The position numbers and the translations under genes were made by a program. A stretch of 64,000 nt of DNA from Bacillota bacterium. Its GTDB lineage: Bacteria > Bacillota > Sulfobacillia > JABLXB01. Below the pieces are notes generated by a model, which saw only the letters and a list, made by a program, of their open reading frames with translations, searched no databases and had not been told where the DNA came from. Every line of letters begins with the position of its first letter. The first letter of the stretch is position 1. Where the stretch lies: the NCBI GenBank assembly GCA_013178305.1, contig JABLXB010000001.1, positions 1,060,253 through 1,124,252 of the forward strand, in the 5' to 3' direction. Positions 39,160 through 48,428 of the stretch are shown here, in pieces.

Positions 39160-39237
39160 GCGCCCGTAGCTCAGCCTGGATAGAGTGACGGACTACGAAT
39201 CCGCAGGTCGCAGGTTCGAATCCTGCCGGGCGCGCCA
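39160..39237 (+). tRNA. tRNA-Arg (anticodon ACG)
   Basis: Cloverleaf with acceptor GCGCCCG/CGGGCGC, anticodon ACG at 39195-39197 in CTACGAA, T-loop GGTTCGAATCC and encoded CCA. A34 is the classical target of TadA (A to inosine), and tadA is also in this window at 57967. The accessory catabolic block begins right after it. Confidence 0.96.
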
Positions 39238-39429
39238 TTTCTATTACCGCTAAAGGTGCATTTATTCCCTCAACAGCACCGGAAGGCCATTATCTCACCC
39301 AACCTCATCCCGCCGGTAAATGCAAGGGATCGGCATGTAGAGGTACGTTCCCTGCACGGCATCCAGCACCGCCCCTGCGCCAGTGTCAAGTATTATTTGC
39401 ATGTCTCGATTTCGCGAGAGAGGAATTCT

Positions 39430-39445
39430 GTTCGCCACAGCGAAC
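39430..39445. promoter_or_regulatory. Inverted repeat upstream of the XRE-cupin gene, candidate operator
   Basis: GTTCGC-CACA-GCGAAC is a perfect 6-bp inverted repeat 65 bases before the regulator start. The rest of the 272-base gap (39238-39509) holds no gene I can support, only a weak -10-like TATTAT near 39391. Confidence 0.45.
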
Positions 39446-39509
39446 TTACCCATAAAACCCAGAGGCAGTTCTGGCTATACCAGGAAACCAGCATAGATGG
39501 AGGATGGAC

Positions 39510-40064
39510 ATGAAGGAGATAGGCCAGAGAATTCGCGAGTTAAGACAAGAAAAGCGACTGACTCTAGAAGAATTGAGTTCCCGGACCGATCTCTCCAAGA
39601 GTTACATCTCTGAGGCTGAGCGGGGGATCGCGTCCTTAAGCATCACCGCCCTTCAGAAGATCGCGCAGGCCCTCGATGTCCCGCTTTCCCATTTCTTCCT
39701 TCTTCCCACTCCCGCGTCGAACACTGTGAGGATTACCAGGGTAGGGGAGCGTTCCGAGTTTCGGATGGAGGCAAACGAGGATCGGACGTTTACGAGCCTC
39801 GCGGCAGGCTTCCCCGGTTGCGTACTGGAGCCCCTTCTCATCACTCTCCTTCCCGATCACGCCAGGGTGGAGCCCTATAGCCACCCGGGTGAGGAGTTTG
39901 CGTTCGTGCTTGAAGGAAGCCTCACGGTTCTGGTCCAGGATGAGGAGTATGAACTTGGAGCGGGCGATACCATCCATTTGCCGTCGCTGATCCCTCATAA
40001 CTGGGAAAACCGCACCGATAAGCCGGTCAAAGTCATCGCGGTCAGTACTCCCAAGATCTTTTGA
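39510..40064 (+). CDS. XRE-family regulator with C-terminal cupin domain
   Basis: 184-residue protein with an N-terminal HTH_3 domain (IGQRIRELRQEKRLTLEELSSRTDLSKSYISEAERG, about 2-60) and a C-terminal cupin_2 barrel (PYSHPGEEFAFVLEGSLTVLVQDEEYELGAGDTIHLPSLIPHNWEN). The ATG at 39510 has GGAGG six bases upstream. Such proteins are usually local repressors whose cupin binds a small ligand. It opens the hyuAB-ABC cluster on the same strand and is its likely regulator. Confidence 0.93.
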   Translation: MKEIGQRIRELRQEKRLTLEELSSRTDLSKSYISEAERGIASLSITALQKIAQALDVPLSHFFLLPTPASNTVRITRVGERSEFRMEANEDRTFTSLAAGFPGCVLEPLLITLLPDHARVEPYSHPGEEFAFVLEGSLTVLVQDEEYELGAGDTIHLPSLIPHNWENRTDKPVKVIAVSTPKIF

Positions 40065-40145
40065 GGCAACGGTTCTGGAGCGCCAGGAGGGCCCGATGAA
40101 GCACAGTCGACACATCGAGTTAACCCAGAAGGGGGACTCAATCCA

Positions 40146-42185
40146 GTGAAGAGATTCCGCGTCGCAATGGATATCGGCGGTACTTTCACAGATTTCGTCC
40201 TCTACGACGAGGAAACCGGGGAGTACCGTACGGGGAAGGTTTCGACCACTCCCAGGGATCTCTCGATCGGAGTACTTGAAGGACTGATCCAGCTCACGAA
40301 GGATTTCTCAGCCATCGACTTTTGTGTTCATGGCACCACCTCCGGCCTCAACGCGTTCCTGGAGCGCAAGGGAGCCCGAGTAGCTCTCATCGCGACCGAG
40401 GGTTTTCGAGACGTATACGAGATTGCCCGGGGAAATCGGCCGGACATGTATAACCTGCAGTACCAGAAACCCCAGGCCCTGGTCAGGCGGCGCGATGTTT
40501 TCCAAATCAAGGAGCGGGTTCTCTTCAATGGCACGGTGGCTGTCCCGGTCGACGAAGGCGCCGTTCGAGACCTGGCCGCGAAGATCAAGTCCGGTGGCTA
40601 CGAGTCCATAGCTGTCGCTTTACTCCACGCCCACATTAATCCCGTAAACGAAACGCGCATCCGCGATGTACTCAAGGAAGAGTTGCCCGGGATATCGATC
40701 TCCCTGTCTCATGAGGTCGCCAGGGAATGGAGGGAGTACGAAAGGACGAGTACGACAGTCCTGAATGCGTACGTCGCTCCGATTGTGGAAAAGTACCTGA
40801 CCCGTCTTGAGGGCGAGGTAAGAGGCGGGGGCATGGAGGAGTCTCTTTACATCATGCGCTCCAACGGCGGTGTCATGACGGCGGAGGTCGCCAAAACCCA
40901 CCCCATCCAGACCTTGCTCTCTGGTCCGGTCGGGGGCGCGGTCGGGGGGGCGTCGCTGGCCAAGGAGATGGGAATGCGCAGCCTCATCGGGGTTGACATG
41001 GGCGGCACGAGCTTTGACGTGACCATGGTCATCAACGGTCAGGCGGATGTCACCAATGAGACGAACCTGCAAGGCTTCCCGGTGTTGACTCCTATGGTCA
41101 ACATTCATACCATCGGCGCCGGAGGAGGGTCTATTGCCTGGATCGAGGGTGGTGGCCTCCGGGTCGGACCTCGGAGCGCCGGTGCCCAGCCCGGACCCGC
41201 CTGCTATGGGAGAGGGGGCACCATTCCCACAGTGACCGATGCCAACGTCGTGCTGGGAAGGATCGACCCTGAGCACTTCCTGGGCGGTAACATGACACTC
41301 ATGAAGGACGGGGCCCTGGAGGCCGTGGCGTCAATTGCCGCACAACTGGGTCTCACCGTTGAACAGGCGGCTGAGGGGATCTGCGACGTAGTCAACGCCA
41401 AGATGGCGGACGCTATCCGTACGATTACCATCCGGAAGGGCATTGATCCCCGGGAATTCACGTTGGTGGCTTTCGGTGGGGCGGGTCCGATGCACGCCGT
41501 CTTTATCGCACAGGAACTGGATATCAAGGACATTCTGGTGCCCCGGTTCCCGGGCGCCTTCTCTGCCTGGGGAATGCTGCAAAGTGACATCAGGCATGAC
41601 GAGGTTCGGACCTTCCTCCAGCCCGCCGGGGGTGCGGATACTTCGGCTATGCAATCCATCCTGGATACCGTGGAGCGAGACGTCGAGGTTGTCCTGAAAC
41701 GGCAGAAGGTAACCCCCGATCGCATGACCTTCATTCGGACCGCGGACATGCGTTACATCGGCCAGGAGTACGTGGTGAACGTGCCGATGCCGGGCGGCCG
41801 ATTGGATCGGAATTCCCTGGGTGCTCTCGTAGCCGACTTTCACGAGAAGCACCGGCAGATCTATGGGCACAGTAATCCACGGGGTCCGGTGGAGTTCGTC
41901 AACTTGCGAGTGGTAGGAGTAGGAGAGCTCTCATCGGGCGTCAAGGTGGAGCCGGCGGAGGCGACCAAGGGTGAACCAAAACCCAGAACGCTAGCGCCGG
42001 TTATCTTCGGAGGCAGAGAGTTGCCCACTCCGATCTTCGCCAGGGATCACCTCCTGCCAGGGCATCGTTTCGAAGGTCCGGCGGTCGTCGAGGAATTCAC
42101 CGCTACCACAGTGGTGCCACCAGGGTATCGGGTCGAGGTTGGCCGCTTTGGTAGCATGCTGATTAGCGCCAGGGGGGAGGACTGA
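40146..42185 (+). CDS. Hydantoinase/oxoprolinase family subunit A (HyuA-like)
   Basis: 679-residue ATP-binding subunit of the family that includes 5-oxoprolinase, N-methylhydantoinase and acetone/acetophenone carboxylases. It opens with the actin-like phosphate-binding loop MDIGGTFTDFVLYD; VDMGGTSFDVTMVINGQ and FGGAGPMHAVFIAQELDI follow. GTG start. It is paired with HyuB three bases downstream. The family uses ATP to open cyclic amides or to activate ketones. Which substrate applies is not visible; the nearby peptidase and ABC importer favour a small cyclic amide. Confidence 0.92.
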   Translation: MKRFRVAMDIGGTFTDFVLYDEETGEYRTGKVSTTPRDLSIGVLEGLIQLTKDFSAIDFCVHGTTSGLNAFLERKGARVALIATEGFRDVYEIARGNRPDMYNLQYQKPQALVRRRDVFQIKERVLFNGTVAVPVDEGAVRDLAAKIKSGGYESIAVALLHAHINPVNETRIRDVLKEELPGISISLSHEVAREWREYERTSTTVLNAYVAPIVEKYLTRLEGEVRGGGMEESLYIMRSNGGVMTAEVAKTHPIQTLLSGPVGGAVGGASLAKEMGMRSLIGVDMGGTSFDVTMVINGQADVTNETNLQGFPVLTPMVNIHTIGAGGGSIAWIEGGGLRVGPRSAGAQPGPACYGRGGTIPTVTDANVVLGRIDPEHFLGGNMTLMKDGALEAVASIAAQLGLTVEQAAEGICDVVNAKMADAIRTITIRKGIDPREFTLVAFGGAGPMHAVFIAQELDIKDILVPRFPGAFSAWGMLQSDIRHDEVRTFLQPAGGADTSAMQSILDTVERDVEVVLKRQKVTPDRMTFIRTADMRYIGQEYVVNVPMPGGRLDRNSLGALVADFHEKHRQIYGHSNPRGPVEFVNLRVVGVGELSSGVKVEPAEATKGEPKPRTLAPVIFGGRELPTPIFARDHLLPGHRFEGPAVVEEFTATTVVPPGYRVEVGRFGSMLISARGED

Positions 42186-42188
42186 GGA

Positions 42189-43967
42189 ATGGGCCAGCAG
42201 CCTTGTGTCAACCCGGTGACGGTCGAAATCATTCGCAACGCGTTGCAGTCAGCGGCCGAGGACATGAACGCCAGCTTGTTTCGGAGCGCCTTCAGCCCGG
42301 TAATCTACGAGATGAAAGACTGCAGCGTCGGCATATTCAACGACAAAGCCGAGATGCTCGGCCAGTCGGCGGGGTTGCCCATCTTCCTGGGAAACCTGGA
42401 GGAATGCATCAAGACGACCATCAGCATGTACGGCCTGGATTTCTTCCAGGAGGGAGACGTGCTCATCATAAATGACGCGTACATGACCGGGACACACCTG
42501 AATGACGTGACAGTCTTCGCCCCGATTTTCCTCGACGGCCAGATCATCGGATTCTCGGCGAATAGGGCTCACTGGCTGGATGTCGGCTCCAAGGACCCGG
42601 GAGAATCGACCGACAGTACCGAGATCTATCAAGAAGGTATTCGTATCGGTCCCACCAAGATAGTCGAGCGAGGACGGCTTCGCCGGGATGTCGTGGATCT
42701 CATAGTGAGGAACAGCCGGTTTCACGAGGCGGCCGAGGGTGACATGAATGCGCAGATATCCGCCTGCCTGACCGGAGAGAAGCGCTACAAGGAGATCGTC
42801 GCACGGTTCGGCCTGGATACCATTCGAGCTGCCACCCTGGATATCTTCGCTCAAGCTGAACGTCTTGACCGGGAAGTCATAGCCGCCATTCCTGATGGCG
42901 TGTACGAGGCCGAGGGATGCCTGGACAATGACGGTCAGAGCGACGAGCCGGTCAAAGTGTATGTGAAGGTCATTATAAGCGGGAGCGATATGACCATAGA
43001 CCTGGAGGGGTCCAGCCCGCAGGCAAAAGGGTCTACCAACTGCGGTTTCCCGCAGACAGTCTCAGCCTGCCGGGTTGCCTACAAGGCGTTGATCAACCCC
43101 CAGGCGCCCGTTAACGGAGGAAACTTCCGTGCACTTACCGTCAAAGCGCCTCCCCGGTCCATTTTCACCGCCCAGGAGCCCGCCGCTGTGCAATGGTACT
43201 TCACCCCACTGGGGCTCCTGATCGACTTGATCATAAAGGCTCTCGCCCCGGTTCTCCCTGAACGCACAGCGGCGGCACACTACGGCGACTCGATGTGCAT
43301 CAACTTCGCCGGGACTGACCCGCGCGAGGGGACTCCGTTCCTCACGGTAGAGGCCACGGTTGGTGGCTGGGGTGCCTTCAGCTGGGGTGATGGGCAGAAC
43401 GCGCTGATAAATAACGTGAGCGGAGACTTCAAGAATCTCCCGGTCGAGGTTATGGAGACAAAGTACCCCGTGACCGTTACCCGGTACGCGATCCGCCCGA
43501 ATAGCGGCGGAGCCGGTAAGTACAGGGGCGGAAACGGGGTCATCAGGGAGTACCAGGTACACTGCGATGATGGCACCGTATACCTGTGGTGGGAGCGCTC
43601 CAAGACCCCCGCATGGGGCATCCTCGGCGGTCAGGACGGCAAGCCTCCGGTGGTTGCCATTAACCCAGCGACCCCGAGAGAGAGGCGGGTTCTTAAGGTT
43701 AACGGAATGAAGCTGGAACGAGCGGATGTGGTGAGAGTAGAGTCGGGCGGCGGTGGCGGTTACGGGGACCCGCTGGAACGCGATCCGGCACTGGTGACAG
43801 AGGACCTTCTCGACGGTTATGTAGATGTGGCCGAGGCCGAGTCCGCCTATGGTGTGCGGTTCATTTACGGGACGGACAAAGTCGATGTGAAGGCTACTTC
43901 AGAACTACGGGCAATGATGAGCAGCGCCAGGAAGGCAGGCCACTCCCTCCAAGGAGGCCGCCGCTAG
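42189..43967 (+). CDS. Hydantoinase/oxoprolinase family subunit B (HyuB-like)
   Basis: 592-residue partner of HyuA. It opens VNPVTVEIIRNALQSAAEDMNASLFRSAFSPVIYEMKDCS, and has INDAYMTGTHLNDVTVFAPIF with likely metal ligands, followed by GSTNCGFPQTVSACRVAYKALINP and the C-terminal GGGGGYGDPLERDP, all typical of HyuB. The ATG start lies just after a GGGGGGAGGA ribosome site at the end of hyuA. No gamma subunit (as in acetone carboxylase) is seen, which favours hydrolase over carboxylase, though not strongly. Confidence 0.92.
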   Translation: MGQQPCVNPVTVEIIRNALQSAAEDMNASLFRSAFSPVIYEMKDCSVGIFNDKAEMLGQSAGLPIFLGNLEECIKTTISMYGLDFFQEGDVLIINDAYMTGTHLNDVTVFAPIFLDGQIIGFSANRAHWLDVGSKDPGESTDSTEIYQEGIRIGPTKIVERGRLRRDVVDLIVRNSRFHEAAEGDMNAQISACLTGEKRYKEIVARFGLDTIRAATLDIFAQAERLDREVIAAIPDGVYEAEGCLDNDGQSDEPVKVYVKVIISGSDMTIDLEGSSPQAKGSTNCGFPQTVSACRVAYKALINPQAPVNGGNFRALTVKAPPRSIFTAQEPAAVQWYFTPLGLLIDLIIKALAPVLPERTAAAHYGDSMCINFAGTDPREGTPFLTVEATVGGWGAFSWGDGQNALINNVSGDFKNLPVEVMETKYPVTVTRYAIRPNSGGAGKYRGGNGVIREYQVHCDDGTVYLWWERSKTPAWGILGGQDGKPPVVAINPATPRERRVLKVNGMKLERADVVRVESGGGGGYGDPLERDPALVTEDLLDGYVDVAEAESAYGVRFIYGTDKVDVKATSELRAMMSSARKAGHSLQGGRR

Positions 43968-44114
43968 TCGGTGCCGGTTTGCGCTCCTTCGTATGGCCCA
44001 GGTCAGAGGGGGGATGTAGTGCAGATGAGAGACGGGTTCCGAAGGCTCGCGGTGGCAGTCAAACTATCGACTTCCGGTTCACTAGCTGGCAACATAAGAA
44101 AGGGGAAGAGAGTC

Positions 44115-45194
44115 ATGATTAAGGCGTCGTCTTGCCTACTTGTGCCTCTTGCAGTGTTGCTAACCGTCACCGTGCTTCTGGCCGGGTGCGGCGGGTCCAA
44201 AACGCCGAGCTCGGCGCCCCAGCAGCAACCTGCGCAGCAACAACCCGCTCAGCAGCCGTCCCAGCCGGCGCCCGCCCAGAAACCGGTGCGTGCGGCCTTG
44301 TTCCATCTGGTCCGGGCCAATGCTTATGATCAGGCACGGATTGATGGAATCAACGGCAAAGCGAAGGAACTCAACGCTCAGGTGGACTTCTTCTCGTGTG
44401 AGTACAACACCCAGGAGCAGATCAACCAGATCCAGGACGCGATCACGGCGAACAAGTACGATGTCTTCATGATCCACCCCAACGACAGCAACGCACTCGT
44501 GCCGGCCATCCAGGAGGCCCTGAAGAAGGGCATCGTGGTAATCGGGGCCGATGCGCCGATAGGCCCGAACACCCGCTCGCTCAAGCCTTACCCGGAGGGA
44601 GTCAAGTGCATAATCGGCCGAACCGGCTGGACGACCGGCACTTTCCTCGGTAAGGCGGTGGTCGAGGCGTCCAAGGGGAAGAAAGTCTCCAAGGTCGCCT
44701 ACCTTATCGGTATGCAAGCGTTGAGTATCGACCAGGACCGCTACGAGGCGTTGAAGCAAGTTATCAAGGACCAGCCGCACATCCAGGTAGTTGCGTTCCA
44801 GGAGGGGCAGTACCGGCGTGACATCTCGCGCCAGGTCATGCAGAACGTCTTGCAGGCCCACCCGGACATCAGCGTAGTGGTTTCCTCCGGCGACCAGATG
44901 ACTCTGGGCGCCTATGACGCGGCCAAGGAAGCGGGCCTCGAGAAGAAAATCAAGTTCATCGGCAACGGCTGCAGCAAGGAAGGCCTGCAGGCCATCAAGG
45001 ACGGCTGGTTCTTCGGCGGTTACGCCGACATCCCGTACACCCAGGGGCAGCTCCTGATCGAGACTGCCGTGAAGGCGGTACGCGGGGAAAAGGTGCCGGA
45101 ATACATCAACCTGGAGGACCAGCGGCCCCCGCTGCCGCCGGAGGGTCCGATCATCACCCAGGAGAACGTGGGCAAATTCCAGGGCCAGTGGTAA
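44115..45194 (+). CDS. CUT2-type ABC transporter substrate-binding lipoprotein
   Basis: 359-residue periplasmic-binding-protein-like lipoprotein with signal MIKASSCLLVPLAVLLTVTVLLAGCGG (lipobox LAGC). A Gln/Pro-rich tether (QQQPAQQQPAQQPSQPAPAQ) and an RbsB-like two-lobe domain follow (FHLVRANAYDQARIDGINGKAKELNAQVDFF, VFMIHPNDSNALVPAIQEALKKGI). It would feed the ATPase and permease encoded next. RbsB-like proteins bind sugars, but also autoinducer-2, nucleosides and others, so the ligand is open. A 144-base gap after hyuB holds no other gene I can support. Confidence 0.92.
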   Translation: MIKASSCLLVPLAVLLTVTVLLAGCGGSKTPSSAPQQQPAQQQPAQQPSQPAPAQKPVRAALFHLVRANAYDQARIDGINGKAKELNAQVDFFSCEYNTQEQINQIQDAITANKYDVFMIHPNDSNALVPAIQEALKKGIVVIGADAPIGPNTRSLKPYPEGVKCIIGRTGWTTGTFLGKAVVEASKGKKVSKVAYLIGMQALSIDQDRYEALKQVIKDQPHIQVVAFQEGQYRRDISRQVMQNVLQAHPDISVVVSSGDQMTLGAYDAAKEAGLEKKIKFIGNGCSKEGLQAIKDGWFFGGYADIPYTQGQLLIETAVKAVRGEKVPEYINLEDQRPPLPPEGPIITQENVGKFQGQW

Positions 45195-45238
45195 GCGGGC
45201 GGCTCTGCCTGACAGGCAGGCTAACGCCCGAGTCTGTC

Positions 45239-45275
45239 GGGCGGCAAGGAGCTGATTGCCAGCTCCTTGCCGCCC
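45239..45275. other. Perfect 15-bp hairpin after the binding-protein gene
   Basis: GGGCGGCAAGGAGCT and AGCTCCTTGCCGCCC are separated by seven bases, with no T-run after it. A smaller hairpin CTGCCT-GAC-AGGCAG precedes it (45204-45218). It probably protects the upstream mRNA and raises binding-protein levels above those of the ATPase and permease. Confidence 0.65.
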
Positions 45276-45295
45276 CGATCCCGTGGTGAAGTGCC

Positions 45296-46810
45296 ATGCA
45301 GGATAAGCCCATACTGGTGCTGCGCTCCATTAACAAGCAATTTGACGGCGTCCAGGCGCTGCAGGACGTGTCCCTGGTTGTCGAACGAGGGACGATCCAC
45401 GCCCTGGTTGGTGAGAACGGGGCCGGCAAGTCGACGCTGGGGAAAATCATTGGCGGGGCTTACCGCCCGACCAGCGGCCAGGTCCTGGTGGAGGGGTGCC
45501 CGGTCGTCTATTCTTCGCCCAGGGATGCCCTGGCAGACGGCATCGCCCTGATCTCGCAGGAGGTCGCGCTCGTTCCACAGCGTACGGTGATTGATAACGT
45601 CTTTCTCGGCATTGAGAGCGCACGGTACGGATTCCTGCGCGGCGGTGAAATGCGGGAGAAGTACGAAGAACTGACGGGCCGTTCCGGGTTCTACGTTCCC
45701 CCGGATACGCTGGTTTCGTCGCTGCGCATCGCCGAGCAAAAGAAGGTGGAGGTTCTCCGCGCCGTGGCACGAAACGCCCGGCTGATCGTCATGGACGAAC
45801 CCACGGCCGCCCTGTCGGCCGAAGAGACCCAGAGGCTTTTTGCCCTGGTCCGGGGGCTCAAGGCAAAGGGTACCACGATCATCTACGTGTCGCACTTCCT
45901 CGAGGAAGTGCTGTCCCTGGCGGACACGGTGACAGTGCTCCGGAACGGCCAGTTGATTAAGACTTCGCCCGTGAGTGTGGAGACGCCCGAGAGCCTGGTC
46001 GAGGCCATGCTCGGAAGAGTCATCTCCCTCGGCTTTCCGGGGAAGGTCCACCCCGAATCCGGCGCACCCCTGGTTCTGTCTGTGGAGGGGCTGTCCCGGA
46101 GCGGTGTTTTCGCGGACATCTCCTTCGGCATCCGGGCGGGCGAGATCGTGGGTCTGGCCGGCCTTGTCGGCAGCGGGCGTTCAGAGGTGGCCCGGGCCAT
46201 TTTCGGGGCGGACCGCCGGACGGCGGGTGTCATCCGGCTGCGGGGAGAGATTGCGAGGATCCGGTCTCCCCAGGAGGCAATCGAGGCCGGGGTCGCTCTC
46301 CTGCCCGAAAGCCGCAAGCTGCAGGGTCTGATCATGAAGTTTACGGCCGGACACAACGTCACACTGCCACATCTCAGGTATGTGGCTGTGGGCCCACTCG
46401 TGCGTTCACGGGTCGAGTACCAGCGGACCCAGTCGCTTCTTGCTGACCTGGATGTCAGGCCGCCGGATCCCCGGAAGGTGGTTGCCGACCTGTCCGGTGG
46501 AAACCAGCAGAAGGTCCTGTTCGCCAAGTGGCTGTTCAATCGTCCGAGGGTGCTTATCGCTGATGAGCCCACCGCTGGCGTGGACGTTGGAGCGAAGCGA
46601 GCGATCTACCGGCTGATTCACGCGCTCGCTCGGGAGGGGATGGCTGTACTGCTGATCTCCTCCGACCTGGGCGAGGTCTTGGGCCTTGCTCACAGGGTGC
46701 TGGCGATGCACCGGGGGCAGATCGTTGCGGAGTTCAGAGACCCGGAACTGACCGAGGAAAGAGTCATGCATGCCATTTTTGCCCGGGATGAGGGCGGTGC
46801 GAGCTTATGA
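45296..46810 (+). CDS. CUT2-type ABC transporter ATPase (RbsA/MglA-like, double NBD)
   Basis: 504-residue ATPase with two fused nucleotide-binding domains. NBD1 (about 5-240) has Walker A GENGAGKST and Walker B LIVMDEPTAALS. NBD2 (about 255-500) has the degenerate Walker A GLVGSGRSEVAR, signature LSGGNQQKVLFAKWL, and LIADEPTAGVDVG. It energises import with the permease, whose start overlaps its stop by four bases. No strong ribosome site precedes the ATG. Confidence 0.95.
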   Translation: MQDKPILVLRSINKQFDGVQALQDVSLVVERGTIHALVGENGAGKSTLGKIIGGAYRPTSGQVLVEGCPVVYSSPRDALADGIALISQEVALVPQRTVIDNVFLGIESARYGFLRGGEMREKYEELTGRSGFYVPPDTLVSSLRIAEQKKVEVLRAVARNARLIVMDEPTAALSAEETQRLFALVRGLKAKGTTIIYVSHFLEEVLSLADTVTVLRNGQLIKTSPVSVETPESLVEAMLGRVISLGFPGKVHPESGAPLVLSVEGLSRSGVFADISFGIRAGEIVGLAGLVGSGRSEVARAIFGADRRTAGVIRLRGEIARIRSPQEAIEAGVALLPESRKLQGLIMKFTAGHNVTLPHLRYVAVGPLVRSRVEYQRTQSLLADLDVRPPDPRKVVADLSGGNQQKVLFAKWLFNRPRVLIADEPTAGVDVGAKRAIYRLIHALAREGMAVLLISSDLGEVLGLAHRVLAMHRGQIVAEFRDPELTEERVMHAIFARDEGGASL

Positions 46811-47796
46811 CAGAGAGACCGAGTGATTCGACGAAGGTGCAGGTTGAGGTCCGCAGGCCCATCACTGTAGGCACCATCCTGCGCAACTATGGAATAATCC
46901 TGGCATTCTTGTTCTTCTTTGTCGTCCTCTCATTTTCGACACCGGCGTTTCTGACGGCCCGTAATCTCCGCAACATCGTGGACCAGTCGGCGGATGTCGG
47001 CATCGTCGCCTGCGCCATGACGCTCGCCATCATCAGCGGGAACTTCGACCTTTCGGTGGGCGCGGTCTTCTCTTTCGCCGGTTCCCTGTCTGCGATCATT
47101 GCTGCCAGGGGCTTCGTTGGCTTGGGACTGGCGGCCGGCATTCTGACCGGTCTGCTACTCGGATTGCTCAACGGCGCCATCATTTCGGGGTTTCGGGTCC
47201 ACTCGTTCATCGCCACTCTGGCTAGCGGGCTGATCATCCGGGGGCTGGCGATGATCCTGACGGGGGGACGCCTGATTATCGTAAATGAACCGGCTTTCAA
47301 GATCCTGGGCCAGAGCACTTTCCTAGGCCTCAAGTACCCGATCTTCATCTTCCTCGCCTGGGCAGCCTTTACGTCCATTCTGCTGTCCAGGACAACCTTC
47401 GGCCGGGCTGTCTATGCAATCGGGGGTAACGCCGAAGCCGCACGCATGTCCGGCGTTCGCGTGGACAGGGTCCGGACCCTGACCTTCGGACTCACCGGCC
47501 TCAGCGCCGCCCTGGCGGGAATGATCACGGTCTCCCGCATCAGTCAGGGCCAGGCCGACATAGGCTCAATGGTAGACATGGAGGCTATCGCCCGGGTGGT
47601 AATCGGGGGCACCAGCATCATGGGCGCGGAAGGCGCCATCTGGCGCACCGTGTTCGGCGTATTGTTGATGCGACTGATGGGCAACGGGTTCAACATACTC
47701 AACGTCCCGCCGTTCTACCAGAGGGTGTTTGAAGGAGCGGTCATCCTTTTCGCCGTTGCCGTCGATACACTGACGCGGTCCCGGCGGCAGAACTGA
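46807..47796 (+). CDS. CUT2-type ABC transporter permease (RbsC-like)
   Basis: 329-residue inner-membrane permease with about nine helices, opening TILRNYGIILAFLFFFVVLSFSTPAFLTARNLRNIVDQSADVGIVACAMTLAIISGNFDLSVG. The conserved loop YAIGGNAEAARMSGVRVDRVR is the ATPase coupling motif of this family. Only one permease gene is present, so a homodimer is expected. The ATGA overlap with the ATPase gene shows translational coupling. Confidence 0.95.
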   Translation: MTERPSDSTKVQVEVRRPITVGTILRNYGIILAFLFFFVVLSFSTPAFLTARNLRNIVDQSADVGIVACAMTLAIISGNFDLSVGAVFSFAGSLSAIIAARGFVGLGLAAGILTGLLLGLLNGAIISGFRVHSFIATLASGLIIRGLAMILTGGRLIIVNEPAFKILGQSTFLGLKYPIFIFLAWAAFTSILLSRTTFGRAVYAIGGNAEAARMSGVRVDRVRTLTFGLTGLSAALAGMITVSRISQGQADIGSMVDMEAIARVVIGGTSIMGAEGAIWRTVFGVLLMRLMGNGFNILNVPPFYQRVFEGAVILFAVAVDTLTRSRRQN

Positions 47797-47922
47797 GAGC
47801 GAGAGGAAGAAACCGCCTGCCGCAGGAGCCCACAGCCTGGGGGAAAGGGCTTGCGGTACACTGTTGGGCGTCAGGGCGGCAAGATCGGGGACTGCACGGT
47901 GGACGGTCAAGGAGGAGAAACC

Positions 47923-48402
47923 ATGTCGAGAAGAATAAGAATACGTTTTGAACGCGGCGGCGAAATCACGGCCATCCTTTTGGAGAGCGAAGCTCCGGAG
48001 ACGTGCGACATAATCTGGGATCATACGCCCATCTCCTCAGAAGCGCTTCATACTCGCTGGTGCGGACGGGAGGTCAACTGGGCGATCGATTTAGGTCGCA
48101 GGCCTCCCCGGGAGAACCAGACCATTTCGAGCAGCGTGGGAAACGTGGTTTACTGGCGAGAGTGGGAAGGGCTCTACCCTTCCACTGGAGCAGAGGCTCT
48201 GGGCCTCTATTACGGAGCCGAACTGATCCGCGACCATCGGGGACACCAGCCTGTGAACGTGTTCGCACAGGTAGACGGCGCTTTCTGGGACGTTCTCAAA
48301 GAGGTGGGGCAGCGGATCTGGCGGCAGGGGGCGGAAAAGGTCACTGTCACTCGAGTGGTGGACGACGCCGAATCCCGAGAGACAGCGTACGTGGTCTCGT
48401 GA
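47923..48402 (+). CDS. DUF3830 family (cyclophilin-like fold) protein
   Basis: 159-residue protein reading SRRIRIRFERGGEITAILLESEAPETCDIIWDHTPISSEALHTRWCGREVNW and NVVYWREWEGLYP, which matches DUF3830, a cyclophilin-like family of unknown function often encoded beside amidohydrolases and transporters. The ATG has GGAGGAG five bases upstream. It lies between the permease and M24 peptidase genes in the same direction and is probably cotranscribed. Confidence 0.8.
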   Translation: MSRRIRIRFERGGEITAILLESEAPETCDIIWDHTPISSEALHTRWCGREVNWAIDLGRRPPRENQTISSSVGNVVYWREWEGLYPSTGAEALGLYYGAELIRDHRGHQPVNVFAQVDGAFWDVLKEVGQRIWRQGAEKVTVTRVVDDAESRETAYVVS

Positions 48403-48428
48403 TCCATCCTTGAGAGCGGGGGAGAAAC

